Positions 18,076-27,172 of a stretch of 64,000 nucleotides of DNA are shown here, one piece after another. A program made the position numbers and the translations under genes. A model generated the notes under the pieces. The model was not told the origin of the DNA. It did not search any database and saw only the letters and a program-made list of their open reading frames with translations. This DNA is from Paraburkholderia edwinii (lineage in GTDB: Bacteria; Pseudomonadota; Gammaproteobacteria; Burkholderiales; Burkholderiaceae): positions 1,798,001-1,862,000 of the forward strand of contig NZ_CP080095.1 in assembly GCF_019428685.1 (NCBI RefSeq), in the 5' to 3' direction. How positions within the stretch are numbered: position 1 is the first letter of the stretch; every line of letters starts with the position of its first letter.

Positions 18076-19545
18076 CTACATCAGCACGATGTCGTACTGC
18101 TCCTGGCTCAGATTCGATTCCACCTGCAACGACACCGGTTTGCCGATAAAGTCGATCAGCATCGCGAGATGCTGCGACTCTTCCTCGAGGAACAGATCGA
18201 TCACCTGCTGCGACGCGACGACGCGAAATTCGCGCGGATTGAACTGCCGCGATTCGCGCAGAATTTCGCGCAGCACGTCGTAGCAGACGGTGCGCGCCGT
18301 CTTGACCTGCCCCTTGCCCTGGCACACGGGGCAGGGCTCGCACAGCACATGCGCGAGCGATTCGCGCGTGCGCTTGCGGGTCATTTCCACCAGCCCCAAC
18401 TGCGAGAAGCCGTTCACCGTCACGCGCGTGCGATCGCGCGCGAGCGCCTTCTTCAGTTCGGACAGCACCTGGTCGCGATGCTCGACGTTCTCCATATCGA
18501 TGAAGTCGATAATGATCACGCCGCCGAGGTTGCGCAGCCGCAATTGCCGCGCGATTGTATGCGCGGCTTCGAGGTTCGTCTTGAAGATCGTATCGTCGAA
18601 GTTGCGCGCGCCGACGTAGCCGCCCGTATTCACATCGATCGTCGTCATCGCCTCGGTCTGGTCGATCACGAGATACCCGCCCGATTTCAGATCGACGCGC
18701 CGCGATAACGCGCGCTGAATTTCGGTCTCGATGTTGTACAGATCGAAAAGCGGCCGCTCGCCCGTGTAGTGATGCAGCTTCGCATGCACGGCAGGGGTGA
18801 ATTCCGTTGCGAAGTCCGAGAGCATCTGAAACGTCTCGCGCGAGTCGACCTGAATGCGGGACGTATCGTCGTTGACGAAATCGCGCAGCACGCGCTGCGC
18901 GAGATTGAGATCCTGATACAGGAGGCTCGTCGGCGGCAGGCGCTGCGACTGCGACTGGATCGTCGCCCACGTCTTGCGCAGATAGGCAACGTCCGCAGCG
19001 AGCTCTTCGCTTGTCGCATCCTCGGCAATCGTGCGCACGATATAGCCGCCTTTTTCGTCCACCGGCAGCACCGACGTGAGCCGCGCGCGAATCGCTTCGC
19101 GCTCCGCTTCGCTCTCGATTTTCTGCGAGATGCCGATATGCGGTTCCTGCGGTAAATAGACGAGCGTGCGCCCGGCAATGCTCACCTGGGTAGACAGCCG
19201 CGCGCCCTTCGTGCCGATCGGATCCTTGACCACTTGCACCATCAGCGTCTGGCCTTCGAAAACAATCTTTTCGATCGGCTGATGCGGTACGTTCTGCTGC
19301 GCCTCTCCCGCGATGCGCGGATGCCAGATGTCGGCCACGTGCAAAAACGCGGCGCGTTCGAGACCGATATCGATGAACGCGGATTGCATGCCCGGCAGCA
19401 CGCGCACGACCTTGCCGAGATACACATTGCCGACGCGCCCGCGCGACAGCGTGCGTTCGACGTGAAGCTCCTGTACGGCGCCTTGCTGGACCAACGCGAC
19501 ACGCGTCTCCTGCGGCGTGACGTTGATCAGGATCTCTTCGTTCAT
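18076..19545 (-). CDS. rng: Ribonuclease G
   Basis: 489 residues, RNase E/G family endoribonuclease for 5S and 16S rRNA maturation and mRNA turnover. It opens MNEEILINVTPQETRVALVQ, followed by an S1-type domain (RVGNVYLGKVVRVLPGMQSA), a 5'-sensor/RNase H-like region, and the DNase I-like catalytic core. The metal-binding acidic residues lie in TIDVNTGGYVG and GGVIIIDFIDM, and the zinc-link cysteines in CPVCQGKG. It lacks the long C-terminal scaffold of RNase E, so it is RNase G. It is nine bases downstream of maf. Confidence 0.95.
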   Translation of the reverse strand: MNEEILINVTPQETRVALVQQGAVQELHVERTLSRGRVGNVYLGKVVRVLPGMQSAFIDIGLERAAFLHVADIWHPRIAGEAQQNVPHQPIEKIVFEGQTLMVQVVKDPIGTKGARLSTQVSIAGRTLVYLPQEPHIGISQKIESEAEREAIRARLTSVLPVDEKGGYIVRTIAEDATSEELAADVAYLRKTWATIQSQSQRLPPTSLLYQDLNLAQRVLRDFVNDDTSRIQVDSRETFQMLSDFATEFTPAVHAKLHHYTGERPLFDLYNIETEIQRALSRRVDLKSGGYLVIDQTEAMTTIDVNTGGYVGARNFDDTIFKTNLEAAHTIARQLRLRNLGGVIIIDFIDMENVEHRDQVLSELKKALARDRTRVTVNGFSQLGLVEMTRKRTRESLAHVLCEPCPVCQGKGQVKTARTVCYDVLREILRESRQFNPREFRVVASQQVIDLFLEEESQHLAMLIDFIGKPVSLQVESNLSQEQYDIVLM

Positions 19546-19554
19546 GGTGTTGTT

Positions 19555-20184
19555 CTAGAAGTCGATGCGCGCCGCACGCAGCAGCGCGGCGGTCTCATAA
19601 AGCGGCAAACCCATGATACCCGAATAGGACCCGTCGATATGTTCGATGAACTCCGCGGCGCGTCCCTGCACGCCGTACGCGCCGGCCTTGCCGAGCGGCT
19701 CGCCGCTGGCCGCGTAGCGTGTGAGCGCAGTGCGCGTGACCGGCGCGAAGCGCACGCGCGATGTGGAGAGCACAGCGGGCAACTGCGCGCCGGCCGCATC
19801 GACGACGGCTACCGCGGTTAGCACTTCGTGGTCGCGGCCGGCGAGGCGCGCGAGCATTTCGACTGCATCCTCGGCGTCGCGGGGCTTGCCGAGGATCGCT
19901 TCGTCGATCGTGACGGTTGTATCGGCAACCAGAATCGGCGAGGTGGCGCGGCCACTCGCGTCTAGACGCTCACGCGCGGCGCGTGCTTTAAGCACGCAGA
20001 CGCGCATCACGTAATCGTGCGCGCGCTCGCCGGGCAGTTCGGCTTCGAGCGCTTCGGCGTCTTCGTCGGGACGCGGCAGCAGCAATTCGAAGCGCACGCC
20101 GAGCTGCTGTAGCAACTCCTGCCGGCGCGGGCTTTGCGACGCGAGATAAACGAACGGATACAGAGCGTTAGACGACGATGGCAT
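19555..20184 (-). CDS. maf: Maf-family nucleoside triphosphate pyrophosphatase (dTTP/UTP type)
   Basis: 209 residues. The N-terminal [20 protein letters not shown] is the Maf signature; [18 protein letters not shown] holds the catalytic Asp and metal-binding region, and [20 protein letters not shown] follows. It hydrolyses non-canonical or excess NTPs to NMP plus pyrophosphate. The YhdE (dTTP/UTP) subtype is my best assignment. It lies directly upstream of rng, an arrangement common in proteobacteria. Confidence 0.92.
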   Translation of the reverse strand: MPSSSNALYPFVYLASQSPRRQELLQQLGVRFELLLPRPDEDAEALEAELPGERAHDYVMRVCVLKARAARERLDASGRATSPILVADTTVTIDEAILGKPRDAEDAVEMLARLAGRDHEVLTAVAVVDAAGAQLPAVLSTSRVRFAPVTRTALTRYAASGEPLGKAGAYGVQGRAAEFIEHIDGSYSGIMGLPLYETAALLRAARIDF

Positions 20185-20203
20185 GAATGAATCCTGGCAA
20201 ATG

Positions 20204-20253
20204 GGTTCAAGCGCGCTTAAGCGGGTTCAAGCGGGTTCAAGCGGGCTTAAGCG
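20204..20253. repeat. Five tandem 10-bp repeats
   Basis: Five consecutive decamers of consensus GGTTCAAGCG / GGCTTAAGCG occupy 20204-20253. Adjacent copies differ at one or two positions. The unit length is close to one helical turn. The repeats lie in the 285-base gap between rlmH and maf, just upstream of the maf start codon. Confidence 0.8.
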
Positions 20254-20410
20254 CGGCTGGAAACAGTGAACGGCGCTGGCAATGCGCTTGAGTGTGAATG
20301 TGCCACGGCGCCTGCGGCAGCGGCGCATGCACGCCGGTGCCGCTCGCAACGCATTAGACCAGAAGCGGAAACGAGCCGTCGCTGACATTCGACATGGGAG
20401 GCAAGGGGGA

Positions 20411-20442
20411 AAAGTAAAGCAACCGTGCCACCCACGGGCACG
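20411..20442 (-). terminator. Possible terminator downstream of rlmH
   Basis: CGTGCC (20424-20429) and GGCACG (20437-20442) form a 6-bp stem. On the leftward transcript it is followed by GUUGCUUUACUUUU, an interrupted U-rich tract. It is 28 bases past the rlmH stop codon. The stem is short, so this is tentative. Confidence 0.35.
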
Positions 20443-20469
20443 CGAGCGACTCGCCCGCGCGCCGCACAT

Positions 20470-20940
20470 TCACGCGCGGTGATACGGATGATTCTGCGTA
20501 ATCGTCCACGCACGATAAAGCTGTTCGGCAAGCAGCACGCGCACCATCGCATGCGGCAGCGTGAGGCTCGACAGCCGCAGCATGAGGTCGGCGCGCGCCT
20601 TGAGTGCAGGGTCGAGTCCGTCGGCGCCGCCGATCAGGAACGCGACGTCGCGACCGTCCTGCTGCCAGCCGGGCAGGGCGCCGGCCAGCTGCATCGTGGT
20701 CCAGTCCTTGCCGCGTTCATCGAGCGCGACGAGGCGTGCGTTTTTCGGCAGCGCCGCTTCGATGCGTTGCCGTTCAGCGGCCATCACGCTGTAGGCCGGA
20801 CGCCCGGACGAGCGTTGCTCCGGTTTGATTTCGCGCAGCTCGATGCGCAGTTCGGGCGGCATCCGCTTCGCGTATTCGTCGAAGCCGGCGGCGATCCAGT
20901 CGGGCATCTTATGGCCGACGGCCAGGATGTGCAGTTTCAT
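20470..20940 (-). CDS. rlmH: 23S rRNA (pseudouridine-1915-N3) methyltransferase
   Basis: 156 residues, SPOUT/trefoil-knot methyltransferase that methylates pseudouridine 1915 in helix 69 of 23S rRNA on the 70S ribosome. It starts [20 protein letters not shown]; the SAM-binding knot is seen in [26 protein letters not shown] and [20 protein letters not shown], ending with [11 protein letters not shown]. Length and C-terminus match the family closely. It follows rsfS on the same strand, the usual bacterial order. Confidence 0.96.
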   Translation of the reverse strand: MKLHILAVGHKMPDWIAAGFDEYAKRMPPELRIELREIKPEQRSSGRPAYSVMAAERQRIEAALPKNARLVALDERGKDWTTMQLAGALPGWQQDGRDVAFLIGGADGLDPALKARADLMLRLSSLTLPHAMVRVLLAEQLYRAWTITQNHPYHRA

Positions 20941-21009
20941 CGGGAAGCGGCGTGGCGCTGCGCGTCACAGGCACGTGCGAGCCATGCGATGCGGCGTCGT
21001 GCGATGCGG

Positions 21010-21459
21010 CTAGCGGCGGCGTGCGGGCGCACGGCGTGCCGGGGCCGGACGCGCGACGGCCTCGTCTTCTTCGTCTTCATCGTCGGTGATGCGCGCACCG
21101 CCGAATGGGCTCGCATTGGCCAGCTTCACGCGCACCGGCTTGTCGCCCCAGATTTCCTCGAGGTTGTAGTACTGGCGCAGCGCCGGCTGCAGGATATGGA
21201 CCACCGCGTCGCCGCAGTCGACCAGCACCCATTCGCCGATGTCCTCGCCTTCGGTGCTGACGATATCGCCGCCTGCTTCCTTTACCTTCTCGCGCACGTT
21301 GGACGCGAGCGCTTTCGTCTGCCGGTTCGACGTGCCGCTCGCGATGATCACGCGGTCGAACAGCTCGGTCAGGTGGCTGGTGTTGAACACCTTGATGTCT
21401 TGTGCCTTGACGTCCTCGAGCGCGTCGACGATCGTGCGTTGCAGCTTGCGTATATCCAT
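21010..21459 (-). CDS. rsfS: Ribosomal silencing factor RsfS
   Basis: 149 residues. Binds uL14 and blocks joining of ribosomal subunits in stationary phase. The conserved core includes LEDVKAQDIKVFNTSHLTEL, FDRVIIASGTSNRQTKALA, GEDIGEWVLVDCGDAVVHIL and YNLEEIWGD. A C-terminal extension of about 35 residues is acidic and then Arg/Pro/Ala-rich (ARPAPARRAPARRR), absent from short homologues. It begins two bases after the nadD stop codon, so they are surely co-transcribed. Confidence 0.94.
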   Translation of the reverse strand: MDIRKLQRTIVDALEDVKAQDIKVFNTSHLTELFDRVIIASGTSNRQTKALASNVREKVKEAGGDIVSTEGEDIGEWVLVDCGDAVVHILQPALRQYYNLEEIWGDKPVRVKLANASPFGGARITDDEDEEDEAVARPAPARRAPARRR

Positions 21460-21461
21460 TT

Positions 21462-22370
21462 TTACGATTGGTAAAGGTGATGTTGAACAATATAGTCCCA
21501 CACCGGAGCGGGAACCTGGCTTTCCGGGCCGGTGTCGGTGCCGTCTGCGGTGCTGCGGGCGGTGGCGTCGCGGCTTGCGGCGGGTGCCGCCGTGCTCGCT
21601 GCGTAGTTCGCTAACCGCTTGCGTTCGTCGAGCTGTTTTCCTAACTGCGCGCGAATATCGGTTGCCGATACGTCGAACGCGAGTGCCGTATCGATCAGCA
21701 AGCGGCCTGCCGGGGTCGCGCGCAGCACATCGGCACTGGCCGCACGGGCGGCGATTGTCGCGGCGACCGTTGGCGATACCGCCGACGGATCGAAGCCCGG
21801 CCGCGTTGCCGCGCAAATATGCGCGTAGTCGAACAGCTGCTGCCAGTCGTGCCACGTATCGAGGCGCACGAGCTGGTCCGCGCCGATCAGCAGCGACACC
21901 GACGCGTCTGCGCCTTCGCGTTCGCGCCAGCGCCGCAAGGTGTCGACGGTGTAGGTCGGGCCGTCATGCTCGATCTCGTCGGTTGCGACTGCAATCGACA
22001 CGCCAGGCAGGTTCAGCGCGCCGGCTGCCGCGCGCGTCATGGCAAGACGATGCGGCGCGGAAGACACGCCGGCTTTCTGCCACGGCTGTCCCGCGGGCAA
22101 CAGGATCAGATCAGTCAGCTGCAGCACCTCGGAAAAGCGCCGGGCCAGCGCGAGGTGCCCGTTGTGGATCGGGTCGAACGTGCCGCCCAGCACGCCGACG
22201 CGGCGCGCGAGCGGCTTGCCGGCCTGAGTTGACCTCTGCGTGGACGCCTGAGCTGACCCTTGAGCGGCCCCCTGAGTTGCCCCCTGAGCGGACCCCTCAG
22301 TTGACCCATGCAGAGGCCCCTGCGGTTGTGGCGCCGTCGCCAGCGGCGCGCCTGTCGGGTTCAGACCCAT
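21462..22370 (-). CDS. nadD: Nicotinate-nucleotide adenylyltransferase
   Basis: 302 residues, forming nicotinate adenine dinucleotide in NAD biosynthesis. The nucleotidyl-transfer motif [18 protein letters not shown] starts near residue 61, and VSATDIR supplies the SxTxxR motif. Two departures from family length are visible. An N-terminal extension of about 55 residues contains seven degenerate four-residue repeats ([12 protein letters not shown] and so on). An Ala/Thr/Ser-rich segment interrupts the C-terminal region before the final [11 protein letters not shown]. No start codon exists between the repeats and the catalytic domain, so the extension is probably translated unless a non-ATG start is used. 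The ATG overlaps the end of hemF by ten bases. Confidence 0.93.
   Translation of the reverse strand: MGLNPTGAPLATAPQPQGPLHGSTEGSAQGATQGAAQGSAQASTQRSTQAGKPLARRVGVLGGTFDPIHNGHLALARRFSEVLQLTDLILLPAGQPWQKAGVSSAPHRLAMTRAAAGALNLPGVSIAVATDEIEHDGPTYTVDTLRRWREREGADASVSLLIGADQLVRLDTWHDWQQLFDYAHICAATRPGFDPSAVSPTVAATIAARAASADVLRATPAGRLLIDTALAFDVSATDIRAQLGKQLDERKRLANYAASTAAPAASRDATARSTADGTDTGPESQVPAPVWDYIVQHHLYQS
22224..22307 (-). repeat. Degenerate 12-bp tandem repeat inside nadD
   Basis: Seven 12-base units encode the tetrapeptides [28 protein letters not shown] at residues 22-49 of NadD. The nucleotide units share a CTGAG(T/C)(T/G)G-like core on the plus strand. It looks like slippage-driven expansion that kept the reading frame. 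Confidence 0.75.
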
Positions 22371-23284
22371 TCGCGCGGTACGAGAAAGTCGCTATAGAGG
22401 CGCGCCTCCGGCGTGCCGGGTTCCGGCTGCCAGTCGTAGCGCCAGTTCGCGCGGGGCGGCATCGACATCAGGATCGACTCGGTGCGCCCGCCGCTTTGCA
22501 GCCCGAACAGTGTGCCACGGTCGAACACGAGATTGAATTCGACGTAGCGGCCGCGCCGGTAAGCCTGAAACTCGCGCTGCGCTTCGCCGTACGGCTCATT
22601 GCCGCGCTTTTCGATGATCGGCAGATAGGCGTTCAGAAATGCGTCGCCGACGCTTTTCGTCATCGCGAACGACTGTTCGAAGCCCGGCTCCGCATAGTCG
22701 TCGAAGAAAATGCCGCCGATGCCGCGCGCCTCATTGCGATGCTTCAGGTAGAAGTAGTCGTCGCACCAGCGCTTGAAACGCGGATACAGGTCGGCGCCGA
22801 ACGGCTGCAGCGCGTCGCGGCATGTGCGGTGAAAGTGCTGCGCGTCCTCTTCGTAGCCGTAATAGGGCGTGAGATCCATGCCACCGCCGAACCAGAATAC
22901 CGGCGGCTCGCCTTCCTTTGTCGCGACCAGCATCCGCACGTTCATATGCACGGTCGGGCAGTACGGATTGTGCGGGTGCAGCACCAGCGACACGCCTGCC
23001 GCTTCGAAGCCGCGGCCCGCCAGTTGCGGGCGCAATGCGCTTGCCGAGGCGGGCAGCGCGTCGCCGGTGACATCCGAAAAGCCGATGCCCGCGCGCTCGA
23101 AAAACCGGCCGCCTTCGAGGATGCGCGTGCAGCCGCCGCCGCGCAGCTTGCCGCCGGGGTCGCGCTGCCAGGTATCGGTCGCGAACGGCGTTCCGTCGAA
23201 TGCGCCGAGCGCGTCGGCGATACGGGTTTGCAGGCCCTGCAGCCAGCTGCGCACGGCCACTGCGTCGAAAGTCGAATCTGTCAT
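22361..23284 (-). CDS. hemF: Oxygen-dependent coproporphyrinogen-III oxidase
   Basis: 307 residues, converts coproporphyrinogen III to protoporphyrinogen IX in haem synthesis using oxygen. Family marks are [69 protein letters not shown] and [20 protein letters not shown]. Full length for the family. It is followed immediately by nadD and rsfS. The choice of the aerobic enzyme fits an aerobic or facultative lifestyle. Confidence 0.96.
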   Translation of the reverse strand: MTDSTFDAVAVRSWLQGLQTRIADALGAFDGTPFATDTWQRDPGGKLRGGGCTRILEGGRFFERAGIGFSDVTGDALPASASALRPQLAGRGFEAAGVSLVLHPHNPYCPTVHMNVRMLVATKEGEPPVFWFGGGMDLTPYYGYEEDAQHFHRTCRDALQPFGADLYPRFKRWCDDYFYLKHRNEARGIGGIFFDDYAEPGFEQSFAMTKSVGDAFLNAYLPIIEKRGNEPYGEAQREFQAYRRGRYVEFNLVFDRGTLFGLQSGGRTESILMSMPPRANWRYDWQPEPGTPEARLYSDFLVPREWV

Positions 23285-23626
23285 CGGTCTGTGGGGGCCG
23301 CGCGTGATGCGGATTGCGGCGGATGGTTCGTCAAAAGGAAAATCGCGGAAACCCCGGAAAAACCGGGGCCACGTCGGCAGGCAACGCGCCGTATTCTGTC
23401 ATGCGAATGCCGACGATGAACGCCGGATGCCGGGCGGGTTCACTGGAGCCGCGGCGCTCAACGGCGCGTCGGCGCGCGGGTTGTTGTCCGTTCGCCGCTC
23501 GTTCGTCGCCTGTTCATCGCATGAATGAGCGAAGTTTAGCGCTCGCGGGGCGGTCGGGCACGCGTGGAGTGACGAACCGCCGCGGGACGGGCAGCCGATT
23601 GACCGCCCGATGTCCTACCTTGCGTG
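23285..23626. other. Intergenic region purD / hemF
   Basis: About 340 bases without a supported gene. The main structure is a hairpin CCCCGG-AAAAA-CCGGGG at 23352-23368, described separately. Short frames on both strands lack ribosome sites and recognisable products. Confidence 0.5.
23352..23368 (-). terminator. Hairpin upstream of hemF, possible terminator of purD transcript
   Basis: A perfect 6-bp stem CCCCGG / CCGGGG encloses five bases. In the leftward transcript it is followed by UUUCCGCGAUUUUCC, only partly U-rich. It lies about 260 bases past the purD stop and 70 before the hemF start, so attenuation ahead of hemF is also possible. Confidence 0.35.
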
Positions 23627-24901
23627 CTAGTGCTTGCGATTCACCGCGCGATACCCGATATCGCGCCGGTACTGCATCCCGTCGAACGAAATCTGGTTGA
23701 TCGTCTCGTACGCGACCGACTGCGCGCTGCGCACCGAATCGGCGAGGCCGACCACACACAGCACGCGCCCGCCCGACGTGGCGAGCTTGCCGTTCGCGAG
23801 CGTCGTGCCCGCGTGGAACGTCACCGCATCGGCCGTTTCGGCGGGAATGCCGTTGATCCGGTCGCCCTTGCGCGGCGTGTCCGGATAGTTGTGCGCGGCG
23901 AGCACGACGCCCAGCGCCGTGCGGCGGTCCCATTCGAGCTCGACGGTGTCGAGCGTGCCGGCGATCGCCTGTTCGACGACCTTCGAAAAATCGCCTTTGA
24001 GGCGCGCCATGATCGGCTGCGTCTCCGGGTCGCCCATCCGGCAGTTGAATTCGAGCGTCTTCGGGTTGCCCTGCGCGTCGATCATCAGGCCCGCATAGAG
24101 GAAGCCGGTGAAGCGGATGCCTTCCTTTTCCATGCCGCGCACGGTCGGCAGAATGATCTCGCGCATCACGCGCGCATGCAGCTGCGGCGTGACGATCGGC
24201 GCCGGCGAGTACGCGCCCATGCCGCCGGTGTTCGGGCCTTCGTCGCCGTCCGCGAGCCGCTTGTGGTCCTGGCTCGAGGCGAGCGGCAGCACATGCTTGC
24301 CGTCGACCATCACGATAAAGCTCGCTTCTTCGCCCGCCAGAAACTCTTCGATCACGACGCGCGCGCCGGCATCGCCGAGCTTGTTGTCCGACAGCATCAT
24401 GTCGACGGCCGCGTGTGCTTCTTCGAGCGTCTGCGCCACCACCACGCCTTTGCCCGCGGCGAGGCCGTCGGCCTTGATCACGATCGGCGCGCCTTTGGCG
24501 TCGATATAGGCGTGCGCGGCGGCCGTATCGGAGAACGTTTCGTATTCGGCGGTCGGAATCGCGTGACGCTTCATGAACGCCTTCGCGAAATCCTTCGAGC
24601 TTTCGAGCTGCGCGGCTTCGCGCGACGGTCCGAAGATCTTGAGCCCGCGCGAGCGGAACAGATTGACGATGCCGGCTGCGAGCGGCTGTTCCGGCCCGAC
24701 TAACGTAAACGCGATCTGCTCCTTCTCCGCGAAGTCGGCAAGTGCGTTCAGATCGACGATGTCGACGTTGCGCAGACGCTCGTCCTGAGCGGTGCCGCCA
24801 TTGCCGGGCGCGACATAGACAAGCTGGACCCGCGGCGATTGCGCGAGCTTCCACGCGAGCGCATGTTCGCGACCGCCGGATCCGACGACGAGTAACTTCA
24901 T
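23627..24901 (-). CDS. purD: Phosphoribosylamine-glycine ligase
   Basis: 424 residues, ATP-grasp enzyme of the second committed step of purine synthesis. It begins MKLLVVGSGGREHALAWKLA; the ATP-grasp region has IVIKADGLAAGKGVVVAQTL, FMVDG-type and GGMGAYSPAPIVTPQLHARV segments, and the C-terminal ligase part has CRMGDPETQPIMARLKGD and PDTPRKGDRI. Length and motif order are standard. It lies 211 bases downstream of yebC on the same strand. Confidence 0.97.
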   Translation of the reverse strand: MKLLVVGSGGREHALAWKLAQSPRVQLVYVAPGNGGTAQDERLRNVDIVDLNALADFAEKEQIAFTLVGPEQPLAAGIVNLFRSRGLKIFGPSREAAQLESSKDFAKAFMKRHAIPTAEYETFSDTAAAHAYIDAKGAPIVIKADGLAAGKGVVVAQTLEEAHAAVDMMLSDNKLGDAGARVVIEEFLAGEEASFIVMVDGKHVLPLASSQDHKRLADGDEGPNTGGMGAYSPAPIVTPQLHARVMREIILPTVRGMEKEGIRFTGFLYAGLMIDAQGNPKTLEFNCRMGDPETQPIMARLKGDFSKVVEQAIAGTLDTVELEWDRRTALGVVLAAHNYPDTPRKGDRINGIPAETADAVTFHAGTTLANGKLATSGGRVLCVVGLADSVRSAQSVAYETINQISFDGMQYRRDIGYRAVNRKH

Positions 24902-25112
24902 GAGATTCCCCGAATGCTATCAACCATGAACGGCCGGCTAAACGCCGCTAGTGCGGCTGCTGCTGATGCGGCAGCGCGTGCGCCACCAGCCGTGAATATC
25001 TGCAAGATTCGCATAACTCGCATCGAACGCCTGTGACGAAGGCAACACAAATCGCGAAACCGAACGCCGGGCCGCCCCCTGATGCTGAACGGAGCGGCGC
25101 GGCCGCACTGCG

Positions 25113-25841
25113 TCACGCTTCGACGATCGCCGCGTTCGTGTACACCTCTTGCACGTCGTCAAGATTCTCGAGCGCGTCGAGGAGCTTCTGCATCTTCACC
25201 GCATCGTCGCCGGTGAATTCCACTTCCGTCTGCGGCTTCATCGTGACTTCGGCGAGCTCGGCCTTGAAGCCGGCGGCCTCAAGCGCAGCCTTGACCTTCG
25301 GGAAGTCGTTCGGCGGGCACAGCACTTCGATACTGCCGTCGTCGTTCGTCACGACGTCGTCGGCGCCCGCTTCGAGCGCGGCTTCCATCAGCTTGTCTTC
25401 GGCCGTGCCGGGCGCGAACAGGAACTGGCCGACGTGATCGAACATGAACGATACCGAGCCGTCCGTGCCCATATTCCCGCCGAACTTCGAAAATGCGTGC
25501 CGCACTTCGGCGACGGTGCGCGTGCGGTTGTCGGTCATCGTATCGACGATGATCGCTGCGCCGCCGATGCCGTAGCCTTCGTAGCGGATTTCCTCGTAAT
25601 TCGCCCCGTCGACGCCGCCGGTGCCGCGCTGGATCGCGCGGTTGATGTTGTCCTTCGGCATGTTCGCGTCGTACGCCTTGTCGACCGCGAGCCGCAAACG
25701 CGGGTTCGAGTCGATGTCTCCGCCGCCCATGCGCGCCGCAACCTGAATTTCCTTGATGAGCCGCGTCCAGACCTTGCCTCTCTTGGCATCGGCTGCTGCT
25801 TTCTTATGCTTGATGTTGGCCCATTTCGAATGACCCGCCAT
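25113..25841 (-). CDS. yebC: YebC/PmpR family protein (TACO1-like)
   Basis: 242 residues. The N-terminus [20 protein letters not shown] is invariant in the family, followed by [34 protein letters not shown] and [20 protein letters not shown]. Members are DNA-binding regulators or, by newer work, translation factors relieving ribosome stalling; which applies here is unknown. A GGAGA six bases before the ATG fixes the start. The frame stays open far upstream, but that part is non-conserved. Confidence 0.95.
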   Translation of the reverse strand: MAGHSKWANIKHKKAAADAKRGKVWTRLIKEIQVAARMGGGDIDSNPRLRLAVDKAYDANMPKDNINRAIQRGTGGVDGANYEEIRYEGYGIGGAAIIVDTMTDNRTRTVAEVRHAFSKFGGNMGTDGSVSFMFDHVGQFLFAPGTAEDKLMEAALEAGADDVVTNDDGSIEVLCPPNDFPKVKAALEAAGFKAELAEVTMKPQTEVEFTGDDAVKMQKLLDALENLDDVQEVYTNAAIVEA

Positions 25842-26188
25842 ACTTTTCTCCAGCGCGCGCGCCAGCGGGGCGCACGCATGTGCAATTTGTTGTCGCGTGA
25901 TTGTGTGCAATGTGGGCGCGTTTCGCGAGGCGCGCCTGAGTGCCATCGAGTATTCGCCCGGCGGGCACGCAGTGTCCAATGTGCCGCACCCTGCATACGT
26001 GAGAGCGCGATGTGCGAGGCGATTCAGGCAGGGTGAGCCGCTCGATGAGCGGACTGCGATTTTATCATGCCGCCGATGCGCGGCGGATGCGTGGCGCGTG
26101 TTTGGCCCGTGTTTGGCACGTGTTTGGCGCGCGTTCCGCGCTTGTGCAGTGCCCCGAAAGGACCGTGCGAAGGCGCGCTGCCAAGCCG
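25842..26188. other. Intergenic region upp / yebC with a short repeat
   Basis: About 350 bases. Three tandem 11-bp units CGTGTTTGGC(C/A/G) lie at 26097-26129. No gene or known RNA element is evident; it presumably contains the yebC promoter. Confidence 0.5.
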
Positions 26189-26839
26189 CTAGTTCTTCGT
26201 GCCGAATAGCCGGTCGCCGGCGTCGCCGAGGCCCGGGATGATGTAGGCGTGCTCGTCCAGATGCGAATCGAGCGACGCGACGAAGAGCTTCACATCCGGA
26301 TGCGCGTCGTGAAACACCTTGACCCCTTCGGGCGCCGCGACGAGTGCAAGAAATGAAATATTGTCGCCGGCCACGCCGCGGCGCTTGAGCACATCGACCG
26401 CATGGACCGCCGAGTAACCGGTCGCGACCATCGGGTCGCACAGAATGAAAATGCGGTCTTCGAGGTCGGGCAGCCGCACCAGATACTCGACCGGCCGATG
26501 GTCCGTATCGCGGTACACGCCGATATGGCCGACCCGCGCCGACGGAATCAGCTCCATGAGCCCGTCGGACATGCCGACGCCCGCACGCAGCACCGGCACG
26601 ATCGCGAGCTTCTTGCCGGCGATTACCGGCGCATCGACCTCGACGAGCGGCGTTGTGACGCGGCGCGTCGTCATCGGCAGGTTGCGCGTGATCTCGTAAC
26701 CCATCAGCAGCGTGATTTCGCGCAGCAGCTCGCGGAACGTGCGCGTCGACGTATCGCGATCCCGCATATGCGTGAGTTTGTGCTGGATCAGCGGGTGGTC
26801 GAGGATAAAAAGATTGGGAAAACGGCTGTCCTGTGTCAT
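26189..26839 (-). CDS. upp: Uracil phosphoribosyltransferase
   Basis: 216 residues, salvage of uracil to UMP using PRPP. Conserved parts include [60 protein letters not shown] and the PRPP loop [20 protein letters not shown], ending with [18 protein letters not shown], where the uracil-binding residues lie. The length is typical. The start is the ATG directly before [12 protein letters not shown]; the open frame upstream is unrelated. Confidence 0.96.
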   Translation of the reverse strand: MTQDSRFPNLFILDHPLIQHKLTHMRDRDTSTRTFRELLREITLLMGYEITRNLPMTTRRVTTPLVEVDAPVIAGKKLAIVPVLRAGVGMSDGLMELIPSARVGHIGVYRDTDHRPVEYLVRLPDLEDRIFILCDPMVATGYSAVHAVDVLKRRGVAGDNISFLALVAAPEGVKVFHDAHPDVKLFVASLDSHLDEHAYIIPGLGDAGDRLFGTKN

Positions 26840-27172
26840 GGCGCGGCGCGAGGCGAAGGGATGGGAGACGGACCGACGGACCGGAAGACCGGTGCGCCAT
26901 GCGTGCAAGTTTACCGAAAGTATTGGCAGAAGAAACGCGGGATTTCGAGGAACGGCCAATTTGGCGGTTTCTTCAATGCGGTTCAGCGAATAACGCAGCG
27001 TCGGCAGCGACGCGTCGATTCTTCTAGAATCGGGGGCAGTCGCGCTCGCCTGTCGTCGCGAGCGCCCGTTGCGTGTAACAGGCAATGCATGGCGACGGCA
27101 GCGACGCATCAAGAGACATACAAGAGACGCATCAAGCGGCATATCAAGCGGCTTTCAACGAGGAGACATCTC
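26840..27172. other. Divergent intergenic region upp / SDR
   Basis: About 330 bases between divergently transcribed genes. It contains the inverted repeat CGATTC-TTCTA-GAATCG at 27016-27032, which overlaps a TAGAAT -10-like box and may be an operator. Near the SDR start there are short direct repeats around GACGCATCAAG and ATCAAGCGGC. No gene is supported. Confidence 0.5.
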
